Notes: generated by a model from the letters alone, not told the origin. Shown: positions 17,298-29,622, counted from the first letter of the stretch. The stretch: 64,000 bases of DNA from JBEIHX01 sp040381075 (GCA_040381075.1 JBEIHX010000014.1:1-64000), one strand, 5' to 3'. A program made the numbers and translations.

Positions 17298-17618
17298 TCA
17301 ATCCGGCGCCTGTGAGCCCGACGTCCGGTGATGATGCCGTCGCCCAAGCGCAAAGTTGGCTCCCCAGGGAGGCGCGCCAGGGAGGCGCTCCGCCGCTGCG
17401 CCGTCGTCAAAGGCCAGCGCGCGCATCACAATCCCGGGCCAGGCGCAGGCTATTCGAACACATAAAGACGCTGCCGGCAGAGGGGCCCGTGAGCTCCGCG
17501 CCGAGAGACAGTCCCCACTCAGGCGGTTGGTCAATGCGGCGATCGCCGGCGCCGTGCTCTCCTGCGGCGGGTTGCTGGCGCAGCCAGGAAGAACGCAGAA
17601 CAGCCATGCGGTCAGCAT
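17298..17618 (-). CDS. possible small lipoprotein, perhaps decayed
   Basis: A 106-residue frame just after pgk begins MLTAWLFCVLPGCASN, a short signal with a lipobox LPGC. Codon use looks coding for about 40 residues and then loses the strong G/C preference at third positions. A neighbouring frame looks more gene-like from about 17500 down, and a 13-bp tandem duplication (17364-17389) would shift the frame. I read it as a possible lipoprotein gene damaged by a frameshift; it could equally be chance. Confidence 0.3.
   Translation of the reverse strand: MLTAWLFCVLPGCASNPPQESTAPAIAALTNRLSGDCLSARSSRAPLPAASLCVRIACAWPGIVMRALAFDDGAAAERLPGAPPWGANFALGRRHHHRTSGSQAPD
17364..17389. repeat. tandem duplication, 13-bp unit
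   Basis: Two copies of ccagggaggcgc plus one varying base, head to tail, inside the doubtful lipoprotein frame. Confidence 0.7.
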
Positions 17619-17632
17619 GGGCTGGCGGGATT

Positions 17633-18826
17633 TCAATGGCGGAGAGCCTCAACTCCCGGCAGGGTCCTGCCTTCCATCCATTCCAGAAAGGCCCCGCCAG
17701 CCGTCGACACGAAGGTCATGTCGTCCGCCACTCCCGCATGGTTGAGCGCCGCCACGGTATCCCCGCCGCCAGCGACGGCGATGAGTTTGCCGTTCTTCAC
17801 CCGAGCCGCTGCATGGCGCGCGGCGGCGACAGTGCCATGATCAAAGGGCGGGGTTTCAAAGACGCCGAGCGGTCCATTCCAGATCAGCGTGTTGGCCTCA
17901 TCCATCGCGCGCGTCAAACGGGCAATGGTCTCAGGCCCGGCGTCAAGAATCCGCTCATCGTCGTCAATATCGCCGAGACCGCGCACGAACGCCGGCGCGC
18001 GCGCATCGAGCTTCTCCGCCACAATTGTGTCGATCGGCAGCAGCAGCTCACATTTGTGCTTGCCTGCAAGCTTCATGATGTCCCGCGCTGTCTCCGCCAG
18101 ATCCTTCTCGCAATAGGAGGCGCCGACATCCCAACCTTGGGCGAACAGGAAGGTGTTCGCCATGCCGCCGCCAATGGCGAGCTTGTCGAGTTTGGTCACC
18201 AGATTTTTCAGGAGGTCGATCTTGGTTGATACCTTCGAGCCGCCGACAATACCAAGAACAGGCCGGCGCGCATTGGCGAGGGCGCCATCCAGGGCGTCCA
18301 ACTCAGCCTCCATGCTCCGGCCGGCGAAGGCGGGCAGCACATGCGCGAGGCCCTCGGTCGACGCGTGCGCCCGGTGCGCGGCGGAAAAGGCGTCGTTGAC
18401 ATAGATGTCGCCAAGCCGGGCCATCTGCTGCGCCAGCACCGGGTCGTTGGCCTCTTCGCCTGCGTGGAAGCGGGTGTTCTCGAGCAGGATGACGCCGCCG
18501 GCGGGCAAGGCCGAAATCGCCGCCTCGGCGCCCGGCCCGATGCAGTCGGGCGCGAACGCCACCGGCGCGTCGATCAGTGCGCTCAGGGCCTGCGCAATGG
18601 GCGCAAGGCTCATTGACGGCACGCGCTTGCCTTTCGGTCGATCAAAATGGGCAAGAAGTACCACCTTCGCCCCGCGGGCGCGCAGATCGTCAATCGTCGG
18701 CAAGGCGGCGCGCAGCCGGGTTGCGTCTGAAACAACCCCCTCTTTCATGGGAACATTGAAATCGACACGCACCAGGACGCGCTTGCCCGCGACCTCAGCA
18801 TCACTCAGACGGCGGAATGTGGTCAT
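17633..18826 (-). CDS. pgk: phosphoglycerate kinase
   Basis: Glycolytic enzyme transferring phosphate from 1,3-bisphosphoglycerate to ADP. The 397-residue protein has VLVRVDFNVPMKEG (about 17-30), the substrate-binding HFDRPKGKRVPSMSLAPIA (about 60), LLENTRFHAGEE (about 115), VGGSKVSTKIDLL and the C-terminal nucleotide site AVAGGGDTVAAL. Length is normal. It lies 303 bases after gap on the same strand; the fba gene often found next is absent. Confidence 0.98.
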   Translation of the reverse strand: MTTFRRLSDAEVAGKRVLVRVDFNVPMKEGVVSDATRLRAALPTIDDLRARGAKVVLLAHFDRPKGKRVPSMSLAPIAQALSALIDAPVAFAPDCIGPGAEAAISALPAGGVILLENTRFHAGEEANDPVLAQQMARLGDIYVNDAFSAAHRAHASTEGLAHVLPAFAGRSMEAELDALDGALANARRPVLGIVGGSKVSTKIDLLKNLVTKLDKLAIGGGMANTFLFAQGWDVGASYCEKDLAETARDIMKLAGKHKCELLLPIDTIVAEKLDARAPAFVRGLGDIDDDERILDAGPETIARLTRAMDEANTLIWNGPLGVFETPPFDHGTVAAARHAAARVKNGKLIAVAGGGDTVAALNHAGVADDMTFVSTAGGAFLEWMEGRTLPGVEALRH

Positions 18827-19129
18827 GGCGTATTCCTAACTCGTTCACCCCAGGCAGACCTGCACGCGGATCGCCGGATGTATATGCCTCCCATGCGGTG
18901 GCGACGGCATCCAAGATCCGCATAAGCCCCAAGCCGAAGGGATCGAGGACAGGCCGCTGAACGCCGTCCATCCGCCACATGGGGCAGAAAACGATGGCCA
19001 CGTCCGACGCACCTCAGGACCGCGGCGTGCTCCGACGCAGCGCTCAGGCGCCCTGACGGCCACAGCGACCCAGCCGAAACGGCGTCGCCAAACGCCATGT
19101 CGGTCAAAGCCCTTGGATGACACGACAGG
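18827..19129. other. gap between gap and pgk genes
   Basis: A 303-base stretch between co-directional genes, with no supported reading frame. It may hold a separate pgk promoter; none stands out. Confidence 0.4.
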
Positions 19130-20137
19130 TTAGATCAGGCGCGCCATGGCGACAGCCGTATCGCTCATCCGGGTAGAAAATCCCCATTCGTTGTCGTACC
19201 AGCTCATGACTGACACCATTGTGCCCTCCATGACCTTTGTCTGATCCATGTGAAAGATGCTGGAGCGGGCATCGTGGTTGAAATCGATCGAGACATTCGC
19301 GCGATCGGTGTAGCCAAGAATTCCCTTGAGCGGACCCTCCGCAGCCGCACGGATCGCGGCGTTGACCTCTTGGGGCGTGGTCGCACGTCGGGCGATGAAC
19401 TTGAGGTCAACAACAGACACGTTCGGCGTCGGGACCCGGACAGCTATGCCGTCGAGCTTGCCTTTCAGGTCAGGCAGAACCAGGCCGACCGCCTTGGCCG
19501 CGCCGGTCGAGGTCGGGATCATGCTCACCGCCGCGGCGCGAGCCCGATACAGATCCTTGTGCATTTGGTCGAGGCTTGGCTGGTCATTCGTGTATGAGTG
19601 AATTGTCGTCATCATGCCGCGCTCAATGCCGATCGCGTCGTTGAGAACCTTGGCGACCGGGGCGAGGCAATTGGTTGTGCAGCTGGCGTTGGAGACGACC
19701 AGATGCTGCGCAGCGAGCTTGTCGTGATTGACGCCATAGACCACTGTGAGGTCAGCGCCATCCGCAGGGGCCGAAACAAGAACCCGCTTGGCGCCCGCCG
19801 CAAGATGGGCGGCGGCCTTGTCACGGGCCGTGAAGATGCCGGTGCATTCCATGGCTACGTCGATACCGAGATCCTTCCACGGCAGCGCGGCAGGATCCTT
19901 GATCGCCGTGACTGCGATCTTCTTGCCGGCGACCACCAGCGCCTCCCCCTCAACCCGGATGTCAGCGGGAAACCGGCCATGGACGCTGTCGAACTGGAGG
20001 AGGTGGGCATTGGTCTCGGTTGGCCCCAGGTCATTGACGGCCACGACCTCAACGTCCTCTCGCCCATGTTCCACGATCGATCGCAGCACCAAGCGACCAA
20101 TCCGACCAAATCCGTTGATCGCCACCCGCACCGCCAT
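19130..20137 (-). CDS. gap: glyceraldehyde-3-phosphate dehydrogenase
   Basis: Oxidises glyceraldehyde 3-phosphate with NAD and phosphate. The 335-residue protein has the NAD-binding start VAINGFGRIGRLVLRS, catalytic SNASCTTNCLAPVAKVL (active Cys at about 156), a substrate site STGAAKAVG, and the end SVMSWYDNEWGFSTRM. Length and motifs are standard for type I bacterial enzymes. It precedes pgk on the minus strand. Confidence 0.98.
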   Translation of the reverse strand: MAVRVAINGFGRIGRLVLRSIVEHGREDVEVVAVNDLGPTETNAHLLQFDSVHGRFPADIRVEGEALVVAGKKIAVTAIKDPAALPWKDLGIDVAMECTGIFTARDKAAAHLAAGAKRVLVSAPADGADLTVVYGVNHDKLAAQHLVVSNASCTTNCLAPVAKVLNDAIGIERGMMTTIHSYTNDQPSLDQMHKDLYRARAAAVSMIPTSTGAAKAVGLVLPDLKGKLDGIAVRVPTPNVSVVDLKFIARRATTPQEVNAAIRAAAEGPLKGILGYTDRANVSIDFNHDARSSIFHMDQTKVMEGTMVSVMSWYDNEWGFSTRMSDTAVAMARLI

Positions 20138-20358
20138 GTCCCTCTCCTGATCTGTCCCGAAGGTTGCGCGCCAGACGGTTCGACCGTGCGCAGTCCTCGC
20201 GTTCGACGCCTATGCTGTCGGGCCGCTTGAATACTGAATGATCGACAAAAGTCCATCACCACGCTGCAAGATGAGACCCGGGATGCCCGCCCCTCTCGCG
20301 CGAATATTGAATTGCAGCTAGCCTTTCGCCAGTTTCACCGGAGCAATCGGAGATTGGG

Positions 20359-22719
<2,361 letters not shown>

Positions 22720-22800
22720 TGGCGCAATCGCGGGAAGATTTGTGAACGGGTTTGCGCTATGTCCGGCAACCAAGAGCGGCGAAAGCCCCGGGGACGAACC

Positions 22801-24153
22801 ATGACGAAGCGATTTTTCGGCACTGACGGCATTCGCGGCGCCGCGAATTCCTTTCCCATGACCCCAGAGATCGCCATGCGCCTCGGCATGGCGGCAGGCA
22901 AACTCTTCAAGAAGGCGGACGACCGTCGCCACTCAGTCGTGATCGGCAAAGACACCCGCCTGTCGGGCTATATGATCGAGCCGGCGCTGGTCGCCGGATT
23001 CACGTCGGTGGGAATGGATGTGGTGCTCTTTGGCCCCCTGCCCACTCCAGGGGTGGCGATGATGACCCGATCCCTGCGCGCTGACCTCGGCGTGATGATC
23101 TCGGCATCGCACAACAAGTTTTCTGACAACGGCATCAAACTGTTCGGGCCCGACGGCTACAAGCTCACCGACGAGCAGGAACTCGAGATCGAAAGCCTGA
23201 TGAGCGTGCCCCTCGATGAAGGTCTTGCGCCGGCGGACGCCCTGGGACGCGCCCGCCGGATTGATGACTGTCAGGCGCGCTACATCGAAATCGCCAAGGC
23301 GACATTTCCGCGCCGGCTGAGGCTGTCAGGCCTCCGGCTCGTGGTCGACTGCGCCAACGGGGCCGCCTACAAGGTCGCGCCAGCCGCCCTGCACGAACTC
23401 GGCGCAGAAGTCTTCCCCCTGGGCGTCAGCCCGGACGGCTTCAACATCAACCAGGAAATCGGGGCGACTGATCCGCGGGCGCTGCGTCAGGCGGTTCTGC
23501 ACTACCGCGCCGATGCGGGAATTGCGCTCGATGGCGACGCCGACCGGATCGTGATGATTGATGAGCGCGGACAGGTCATCGATGGCGATCAGCTGATGGC
23601 CGTGATCGCAACCTACTGGCAGAAATCCGAAGCGCTGAAGAAGCCGGGCGTCGTCGCGACCGTGATGTCAAACCTCGGTCTGGAGCGCTATCTCCAGGGC
23701 ATTGGACTGCACCTTGAGCGGACTGGCGTCGGCGATCGCTATGTCGTCGAAGCCATGCGGGCGAAAGGGTACAACGTTGGCGGCGAGCAATCAGGCCACA
23801 TCGTCCTGTCCGACTTCTCCACCACCGGCGACGGGCTGATCGCCGCGCTGCAGGTGCTTGCAATGATGGTCGAAACAGGCAGGCCCCTGTCGGAGCTGTG
23901 CCGCCTGTTCGAGCCTGCGCCGCAGGTTCTGGAAAACGTCCGAACGGGACCTGGCAAGCCGCTGGATCACCAGAAAGTGCAAGACGCCATCAAGGCTGGC
24001 GAAAAGAGACTTGGTCTCAAAGGACGCGTCCTGGTGCGCAAATCAGGCACCGAGCCGCTGGTCCGGGTCATGGCCGAAGGCGATGACGAAGCACTCGTGC
24101 GCCAGGTTGTCGCCGACATCGCCGGCGCTGTCCGCGACGCTTCGCGCGCCTGA
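22801..24153 (+). CDS. glmM: phosphoglucosamine mutase
   Basis: Converts glucosamine-6-phosphate to glucosamine-1-phosphate for peptidoglycan and LPS. The 450-residue protein begins TKRFFGTDGIRG, has the phospho-serine loop ISASHN (S103), the metal site DGDADRI (about 247-253), a sugar loop GEQSGH (about 330) and the phosphate-binding RKSGTEPLVRVM near the end. ATG 22801 is the homology-supported start. It converges with the PhoX gene, the two stop codons being only three bases apart. Confidence 0.97.
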   Translation: MTKRFFGTDGIRGAANSFPMTPEIAMRLGMAAGKLFKKADDRRHSVVIGKDTRLSGYMIEPALVAGFTSVGMDVVLFGPLPTPGVAMMTRSLRADLGVMISASHNKFSDNGIKLFGPDGYKLTDEQELEIESLMSVPLDEGLAPADALGRARRIDDCQARYIEIAKATFPRRLRLSGLRLVVDCANGAAYKVAPAALHELGAEVFPLGVSPDGFNINQEIGATDPRALRQAVLHYRADAGIALDGDADRIVMIDERGQVIDGDQLMAVIATYWQKSEALKKPGVVATVMSNLGLERYLQGIGLHLERTGVGDRYVVEAMRAKGYNVGGEQSGHIVLSDFSTTGDGLIAALQVLAMMVETGRPLSELCRLFEPAPQVLENVRTGPGKPLDHQKVQDAIKAGEKRLGLKGRVLVRKSGTEPLVRVMAEGDDEALVRQVVADIAGAVRDASRA

Positions 24154-24156
24154 CGG

Positions 24157-26220
24157 TCAGGCGCCGATAACCCCGCCGTCCTCCCGGGTGACGTAGACAA
24201 CCGCTGACCGGGGCCAGCCGCCGTCGGGAAACACGGATGCCGGCCGCGCGCGCGCATCCTTTCCAATGGCTGCTCCGAAGCGCAGACCTGTCGCATCCGC
24301 CTCGCCCGGGTGCTGGATGGAACAGAAGAACGTCGTGCGGTCCGGCGTCAGGAAGGGGCCGCAGATTTCGGCGCCCACCGGGCCGACAAGAAAGCGGCGC
24401 ACCACCTTGGATACGCCGCCATCGACGGCGCATGCGAGTATTTGGTCATTGCAGTCGGCGAACACTTCATCCGAACCGTCCGTAGCGATGAATACATTGC
24501 CCGCGCCGTCGAGCGCGAGATTGTCTGGGCAGACGAACCGCGCGCCGGAGAATGTCGCCGCTCCGTTGACCAGTGTGGACACGTTGACAGGCCCGTACCG
24601 CTTCGTGGCGGCAATCGGCGCGGCTTCATCAGGATCGCCGGCAAGGACAAAGACCTCCCAGCGAAAAGTCTCTGCGGCGTGATCCCCACCGTCTTCCAGA
24701 AGCTTGAGGATATGCCCGGTCAGGTTGGCGGCCTGCGTGTCGCCAGGGCCCATGCGCCGCGGATTTCCGGGACTGGAAGGAGTAGGCTTGACGCCCTGCG
24801 TACAGGAGACGAGCACCACGCCGGTCCCGCGGAAATCACCGCCCTGCTCGACTTCGACGTCTTCAGGGCGATCCATCGGCGTCGCGCCAAGCAGGCGCGC
24901 GGCGAAGCGTGCGCGCACAAGCAGATCCGCTTCGTCAGCAAAGCGCAATGCGGGATCGCGGATCTCTGCATTCGCCGCATCCAGGTCGAGACGCACCCAG
25001 CGCCCCGCGCCGTCCGCCTCAAACCGCGCCGCGTAGAGGACGCCCTCAGACAGGAGGTCACGGTTGGAAACGCGATCGCCCGGATCAAATCTTCGCGTGG
25101 AGACGAATTTGTAAATATGCTCTGACAGCTGATCGTCGCCGGAATAAACCGCGACACGTCCGTCGTGCGTGAGGGTCGTCGTTGCGCACTCTCCCTTGCG
25201 CCGGCCAAGCGCAGTGCGCTTTTTGGGCCGCCACGCCGGGTCATAGGGGTCTATTTCCACCACCCACCCATAAGCGGCGGGGCCGGCAGGATTGCCGGCA
25301 AGGTCATTCACATCCAGACCGGCAGGCGCAGGATTTGCGGTGATGCGGTCGTACTGGAACGACTCAGCGTCCTGCAGCAGGCGCGGATCGACCTGCGCCG
25401 CATCGAGCTGCGTACGGGTGAAGAAGTAGTTCTGAAAATTTTCCTCCGACGTCAGATACGTGCCCCAGGGCGTGCGACCGCCTGCGCAATTGGCCAGCGT
25501 GCCGCAGGGAACACCAGCGCCTTCGCCCGAGCCGGCAGCAGTGCGATGCGCAGACGCCGCGGACACAATCCATGGGTGATGCCGGGCGGGACCATCAAAC
25601 TCGACGTCGCTGAAGGGCGTGATCCGTCGGTTGACCGCCGATGGCGATGCTTCCTCGCGCACTACCGACCACGCCTGCGTGGGCGCGTCATACGACAATC
25701 GCGCGATCGTCACGCCCATCGATGCGTAAAGAGCGGGACGCGCCGCGCTCAGCTTCTGCAGATCAAGAGCATCCGGACCCAACTGAATGGCGGCGTCAAA
25801 ATACTCATGATTGACGGCAAGGATGGCGCCAGCGCCCAAATCAGCGGGCCAGGGATAGGACCAGCGCAACGGGAACAGGGCAATCATGTCGTTGTTCGCG
25901 CCGAACCGTCGCATCTGCTGATCGCCGGTCAGGCCGCGCGGATCCGCCGCCGGATCATCCCCGGCGAACAATGGGTCCGCGAAACGGATGAGCGTGCGCG
26001 CCCGATACCCTGCCGGGACAGTGACCTGGTCCGCCGTTGTCGCCGGGATGCTGTCAAATGTCAGCGGGAACCTTTTGCCGGAGGTCTCCTGGGCGAGGCC
26101 GGACCAGACGTTCGAACACCCTGAAAGGGCGACGGCTGCGGCCGCAGCACCACCGCGCAGAAGGTCCCGGCGCGCAAGTCGCTGCACCAGAACGGTGCGG
26201 AAGTGAGGCGATTCGATCAT
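24157..26220 (-). CDS. PhoX-type alkaline phosphatase (DUF839)
   Basis: A 687-residue secreted metallophosphatase of the PhoX family, which uses iron and calcium to release phosphate from organic esters. A twin-arginine-type signal is present (LARRDLLRGG about 15-24, then a hydrophobic stretch). The conserved block NCAGGRTPWGTYLTSEE (about 244-260) shows Ser258 where family members I know have Cys in LTCEE. Many Asp/Glu-rich loops follow. It lies 36 bases after selO on the same strand; no Pho box could be placed in that space. Confidence 0.88.
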   Translation of the reverse strand: MIESPHFRTVLVQRLARRDLLRGGAAAAAVALSGCSNVWSGLAQETSGKRFPLTFDSIPATTADQVTVPAGYRARTLIRFADPLFAGDDPAADPRGLTGDQQMRRFGANNDMIALFPLRWSYPWPADLGAGAILAVNHEYFDAAIQLGPDALDLQKLSAARPALYASMGVTIARLSYDAPTQAWSVVREEASPSAVNRRITPFSDVEFDGPARHHPWIVSAASAHRTAAGSGEGAGVPCGTLANCAGGRTPWGTYLTSEENFQNYFFTRTQLDAAQVDPRLLQDAESFQYDRITANPAPAGLDVNDLAGNPAGPAAYGWVVEIDPYDPAWRPKKRTALGRRKGECATTTLTHDGRVAVYSGDDQLSEHIYKFVSTRRFDPGDRVSNRDLLSEGVLYAARFEADGAGRWVRLDLDAANAEIRDPALRFADEADLLVRARFAARLLGATPMDRPEDVEVEQGGDFRGTGVVLVSCTQGVKPTPSSPGNPRRMGPGDTQAANLTGHILKLLEDGGDHAAETFRWEVFVLAGDPDEAAPIAATKRYGPVNVSTLVNGAATFSGARFVCPDNLALDGAGNVFIATDGSDEVFADCNDQILACAVDGGVSKVVRRFLVGPVGAEICGPFLTPDRTTFFCSIQHPGEADATGLRFGAAIGKDARARPASVFPDGGWPRSAVVYVTREDGGVIGA

Positions 26221-26256
26221 CGCGGTGCTCCATCTGCGGACATGTCCTGCACAGGT

Positions 26257-27780
26257 CTACGGCGAGCCAGCGCGGCCCGCGGGTGAGGCTGGCGTCGCAG
26301 GGCCCACAGCCGCTCCCACCGACCGCTCCTGGGGCGCGCCGGCAAGGGAGCCGACATTGTCGGCTGACTGCGGCTGAAATGCATAGGCTTCGCGCGCCGC
26401 CTCGATCTCTGCGAGCTTCGCGTGAAAGCCCTCCCAGTCATCGGCCTCTGCAATGTCACGCCAAAGCGCTTCAATCTCGCCAATGAGCAGGGACGCCGGT
26501 CGCCCGCGCGACCAGTAGGGGTGGCGCAGGCGCTGCTCGTCCACTGGAGTGCGGGACCGCAAACCGGACTCGATGACTGCCCACTCCGGGCCCGCGTAAA
26601 GCGCCCGCTGCGGACTGTCCAGGCCCGTTCGGGCCGGAGCGCAGAACCAATCATGGAAGAACTGCTCCCAGCCCGCGCCGGTCTCGGCCATCCATGTAAA
26701 CAAGCGCTCAAGGAAGGCGCCGTCCGCATCCAGGTTTCCCGGCGCGATGGCCAGCATCGCAAACATCCTGTGGATCAGCGCAACCCGGTAGGCGTGAGGG
26801 TAGAGGGCGAGCGCGGCGACAAGAGCCTCCTTGTCGCACACAAGACTGAGCGCTCCAGCCAGCTGCTTGAGGTTCCAGAAGACAGCCTCAGGCTGCCGAC
26901 CAAACGCATAGAGCCCGCTCTCATCAAAATAGGCCGCCGTGAAACTCGGGTCAGCCGCCTGCAAAAATCGATATGGGCCGTAGTCGAAACTCTCCCCGGT
27001 GATGTTCATGTTGTCCGTATTGAGCACGCCATGCACAAAGCCCGTAGCCATCCAGCTTGCAACCAGTTGCGCGGCGCACCGGCAGGCAATCGCGAGAAGC
27101 GACGCAGCCCGGGTCGCCTCGTCGGTCTCCATCAGTTCGGGAAAGTAATGCTCCCCGCAGTGATCGATGAGCAGGCGCAAGCTGTCGGGCCGATTGTGGA
27201 AAGCGTGGCGCTGGAACACGCCATAGCGGATATGACTGTGCGACAGGCGGACAAGGACGCTGGCGCGCGTGGGAGACGGCTCATCATTGCGCATGAGAGC
27301 CTCGCCGGTTTCGATCAGACTGAAGCTTTTCGACGTGTAGACGCCGCGTGCTTCGAGCATTGCTGTGGCCAGTACCTCCCGAACGCCGCCTTTGAGGGTC
27401 AGACGCCCGTCGCCGGCGCGTGAATATGGGGTTTGACCGGATCCTTTCGTGGCCAGATCGAGCAGGCGCTGGTCTTCCAGATCGCGCAATTGCGCGAAGA
27501 GAAACCCGCGCCCGTCGCCAAGGTCGGGATTGTAATGGCGGAACTGGTGGCCGTGATATCGAATCGCACGCGGCGCAGCGCCATAGTCCGGGAATGGTCG
27601 AAAACGACCGAAATGCTCCGTCCAGTCCGGGTCGGCCACGCCATCAAGCCCGACGCGCGCCGCCCATCGGTCGTTGCGGTAGCGCAGTCGCGCCATGGGG
27701 AAGGACGCCGGCGCCACCACATCGGAGAAGTCGTCGCCCAAATCGGCGAAGGCGGTTTCGAAGCGGGCGGCGATCGGCAT
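26257..27780 (-). CDS. selO: protein adenylyltransferase SelO (YdiU family)
   Basis: SelO is a pseudokinase-fold enzyme that transfers AMP to Ser, Thr or Tyr residues of other proteins, linked to redox stress in the E. coli and mitochondrial forms. The 507-residue protein shows DLATKGSGQTPYSRAGDGR (about 103-121), GVREVLATAML, RLSHSHIRYGVFQ, the NTDNMNITGESFDYGPY active-site loop (about 255) and WNLKQLAGAL. I chose ATG 27780 (MPIAARF), the start of homology; the frame is open much further upstream. Probably co-transcribed with the PhoX gene. Confidence 0.92.
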   Translation of the reverse strand: MPIAARFETAFADLGDDFSDVVAPASFPMARLRYRNDRWAARVGLDGVADPDWTEHFGRFRPFPDYGAAPRAIRYHGHQFRHYNPDLGDGRGFLFAQLRDLEDQRLLDLATKGSGQTPYSRAGDGRLTLKGGVREVLATAMLEARGVYTSKSFSLIETGEALMRNDEPSPTRASVLVRLSHSHIRYGVFQRHAFHNRPDSLRLLIDHCGEHYFPELMETDEATRAASLLAIACRCAAQLVASWMATGFVHGVLNTDNMNITGESFDYGPYRFLQAADPSFTAAYFDESGLYAFGRQPEAVFWNLKQLAGALSLVCDKEALVAALALYPHAYRVALIHRMFAMLAIAPGNLDADGAFLERLFTWMAETGAGWEQFFHDWFCAPARTGLDSPQRALYAGPEWAVIESGLRSRTPVDEQRLRHPYWSRGRPASLLIGEIEALWRDIAEADDWEGFHAKLAEIEAAREAYAFQPQSADNVGSLAGAPQERSVGAAVGPATPASPAGRAGSP

Positions 27781-28287
27781 GCGTCCCACATAGGCTGTTA
27801 TCACTGGCTGGCCAAGAACAGAGCCCGTTGGCAAGCCCGGAAGGAAGCTGGGCGGTTTCGCACGGAGTTGGCGCGATGCTCGCGAGCGCAGGAAGCTCAA
27901 AGGCGCGGATCGGGCGTTCAGACCACGACGGACCGCGTCGGCGCCAGCTCTGCGGCGGCCAGCCCGACACTGTGCGGCGATTGCTGTGTGACGAGGCCCG
28001 AGACGCACGTGGCCAATCGCCTCACCGGGCGGATGCGTCCGGTGAGACGACCCGGCCCAGGTCGCTGATTTGGGCGCCTCACTGGAGGGAATGCACGCGC
28101 CCCAAGCTGTTGCAGCAGCACCGCCACGCGCCCGCACCGCCACGTTAAACATGCGGCAAGGATCAGGCTCGCCCGACCCGATCGGCCGACGCATCGCGCG
28201 TGAACGCCAGTTTGATCACCGGCTTCCACGCAAGTCTGACATACCAAGCGCACCGGCCGCGCCGCCCGACTCCAGGTGGGCGAACCG
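27781..28287. other. divergent intergenic stretch between selO and nhaA
   Basis: About 500 bases between divergent genes, with no supported reading frame. An exact 8-bp inverted repeat, ctcaccgg at 28021-28028 and ccggtgag at 28039-28046, spaced by ten bases, is the one candidate operator. Confidence 0.45.
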
Positions 28288-29622
28288 ATGTCTGCGGACC
28301 GCACTGCAACGTTTGCCACAGCCGCGAATTCGGCTACGTCCGCGCCCATGGCTGGTTCCAAATCCCGCAGACCGCATGGCAAAACGCCGCGCCCTGGCGT
28401 CACAGCCGCCATCCGACGCTTCCTGCACATGGAGGCCACTGGAGGCGTGATCCTCGCCATCGCCGCAATCGCGGCCGTGATTGTGAAAAACTCGCAATGG
28501 GGCCCAGGCTACGACGCCTGGCTGGCGGACAGGGTCACCATTCAGATCGCCGGCTGGATCCAGGAGAAGTCCGTCGCGTCCTGGATCAAAGACGGCCTGA
28601 TGGCGGTTTTCTTCCTGCTCGTCGGCCTCGAGATAAAACGCGAAATCCTCGTCGGCGAGCTGTCAGACCCCAAACGCCTCGCCCTGCCGGTGCTGGGCGC
28701 GATTGGGGGCATGGCGGCGCCGGCTCTCGTCTATGTCGCAGTGTGGGCGCTCAGCGGCGGCGACAGCCAGGAATTGCGCGGCTGGCCGATCCCGATGGCG
28801 ACGGACATCGCCTTCGCGGTGGCCGTCCTCAGCCTCGCAGGCGGGCGTGTGCCGATCGGCTTGAAAGTCTTTCTGCTCACCCTGGCGATCGTGGATGATC
28901 TGGGAGCGATCGTGATGATCGCCATCCTGTTCACCGGACAGCTGAACGTCGCCGCCCTCGGCGGAGCCATCGCATTGCTGGGCGCCCTGCACATGGCCAA
29001 TCGATTCGGCCAGCGGGCTGTCTGGCCGTACCTCGCGACAGGCCTGGTGATCTGGGCCCTCGTGCTTGAGTCCGGGGTCAACGCCACCGTGGCGGGTGTC
29101 CTGCTGGCCACCGCAATCCCGCTGCGCAATCCGCCCAAGGGAGAAGCGCGCCCGCCACTGCAGGCGCTGGAACAAGGCCTCCATCCCTGGGTCGCCTACG
29201 GAATTCTGCCCGTTTTCGCATTTGCGGCGGCGGGATTTTCGTTCGAGGGGCTCTCGTTCGCCAGCCTGGGCGAGACCGTGCCGCTCGCAATCGCGCTCGG
29301 CCTTCTCATCGGCAAGCCCATGGGCATCATGGGCGCAGCCTGGTTCGCGATCCGCCTCAATCTTGCGCGGCTGCCGGAGGGGGCGACCTGGCTGCAGCTG
29401 CTGGGCGTCACCTTCGTCGCCGGCATAGGATTTACGATGAGCCTGTTTGTCGGCGCTCTGGCCTTTCGCGGCCTTGATCCTGACTATCTCGTGGATATGC
29501 GGCTCGGCGTCATTTTCGGCTCACTCGTTGCAAGCTCAATCGGCCTGTGGCTGATCACGGCCGGCGCCAGGGGCGCCGGAGCCCGTCAGCCCTCACGCCC
29601 GATGGGGAGAGACCATGCCTGA
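28288..29622 (+). CDS. nhaA: Na+/H+ antiporter NhaA
   Basis: Inner-membrane antiporter exporting sodium in exchange for protons at alkaline pH. The 444-residue protein starts with about 45 mostly polar residues, then HMEATGGVILAIAAIAAVI and eleven or twelve helices; the paired Asp of the ion site is in LAIVDDLGAIVMIA, and the conserved TDIAFAVAVLSLAGGRVP precedes it. ATG 28288 has a ribosome site AGGTGG eight bases upstream; a GTG at 28276 is possible. It overlaps the next gene by eight bases. Confidence 0.95.
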   Translation: MSADRTATFATAANSATSAPMAGSKSRRPHGKTPRPGVTAAIRRFLHMEATGGVILAIAAIAAVIVKNSQWGPGYDAWLADRVTIQIAGWIQEKSVASWIKDGLMAVFFLLVGLEIKREILVGELSDPKRLALPVLGAIGGMAAPALVYVAVWALSGGDSQELRGWPIPMATDIAFAVAVLSLAGGRVPIGLKVFLLTLAIVDDLGAIVMIAILFTGQLNVAALGGAIALLGALHMANRFGQRAVWPYLATGLVIWALVLESGVNATVAGVLLATAIPLRNPPKGEARPPLQALEQGLHPWVAYGILPVFAFAAAGFSFEGLSFASLGETVPLAIALGLLIGKPMGIMGAAWFAIRLNLARLPEGATWLQLLGVTFVAGIGFTMSLFVGALAFRGLDPDYLVDMRLGVIFGSLVASSIGLWLITAGARGAGARQPSRPMGRDHA

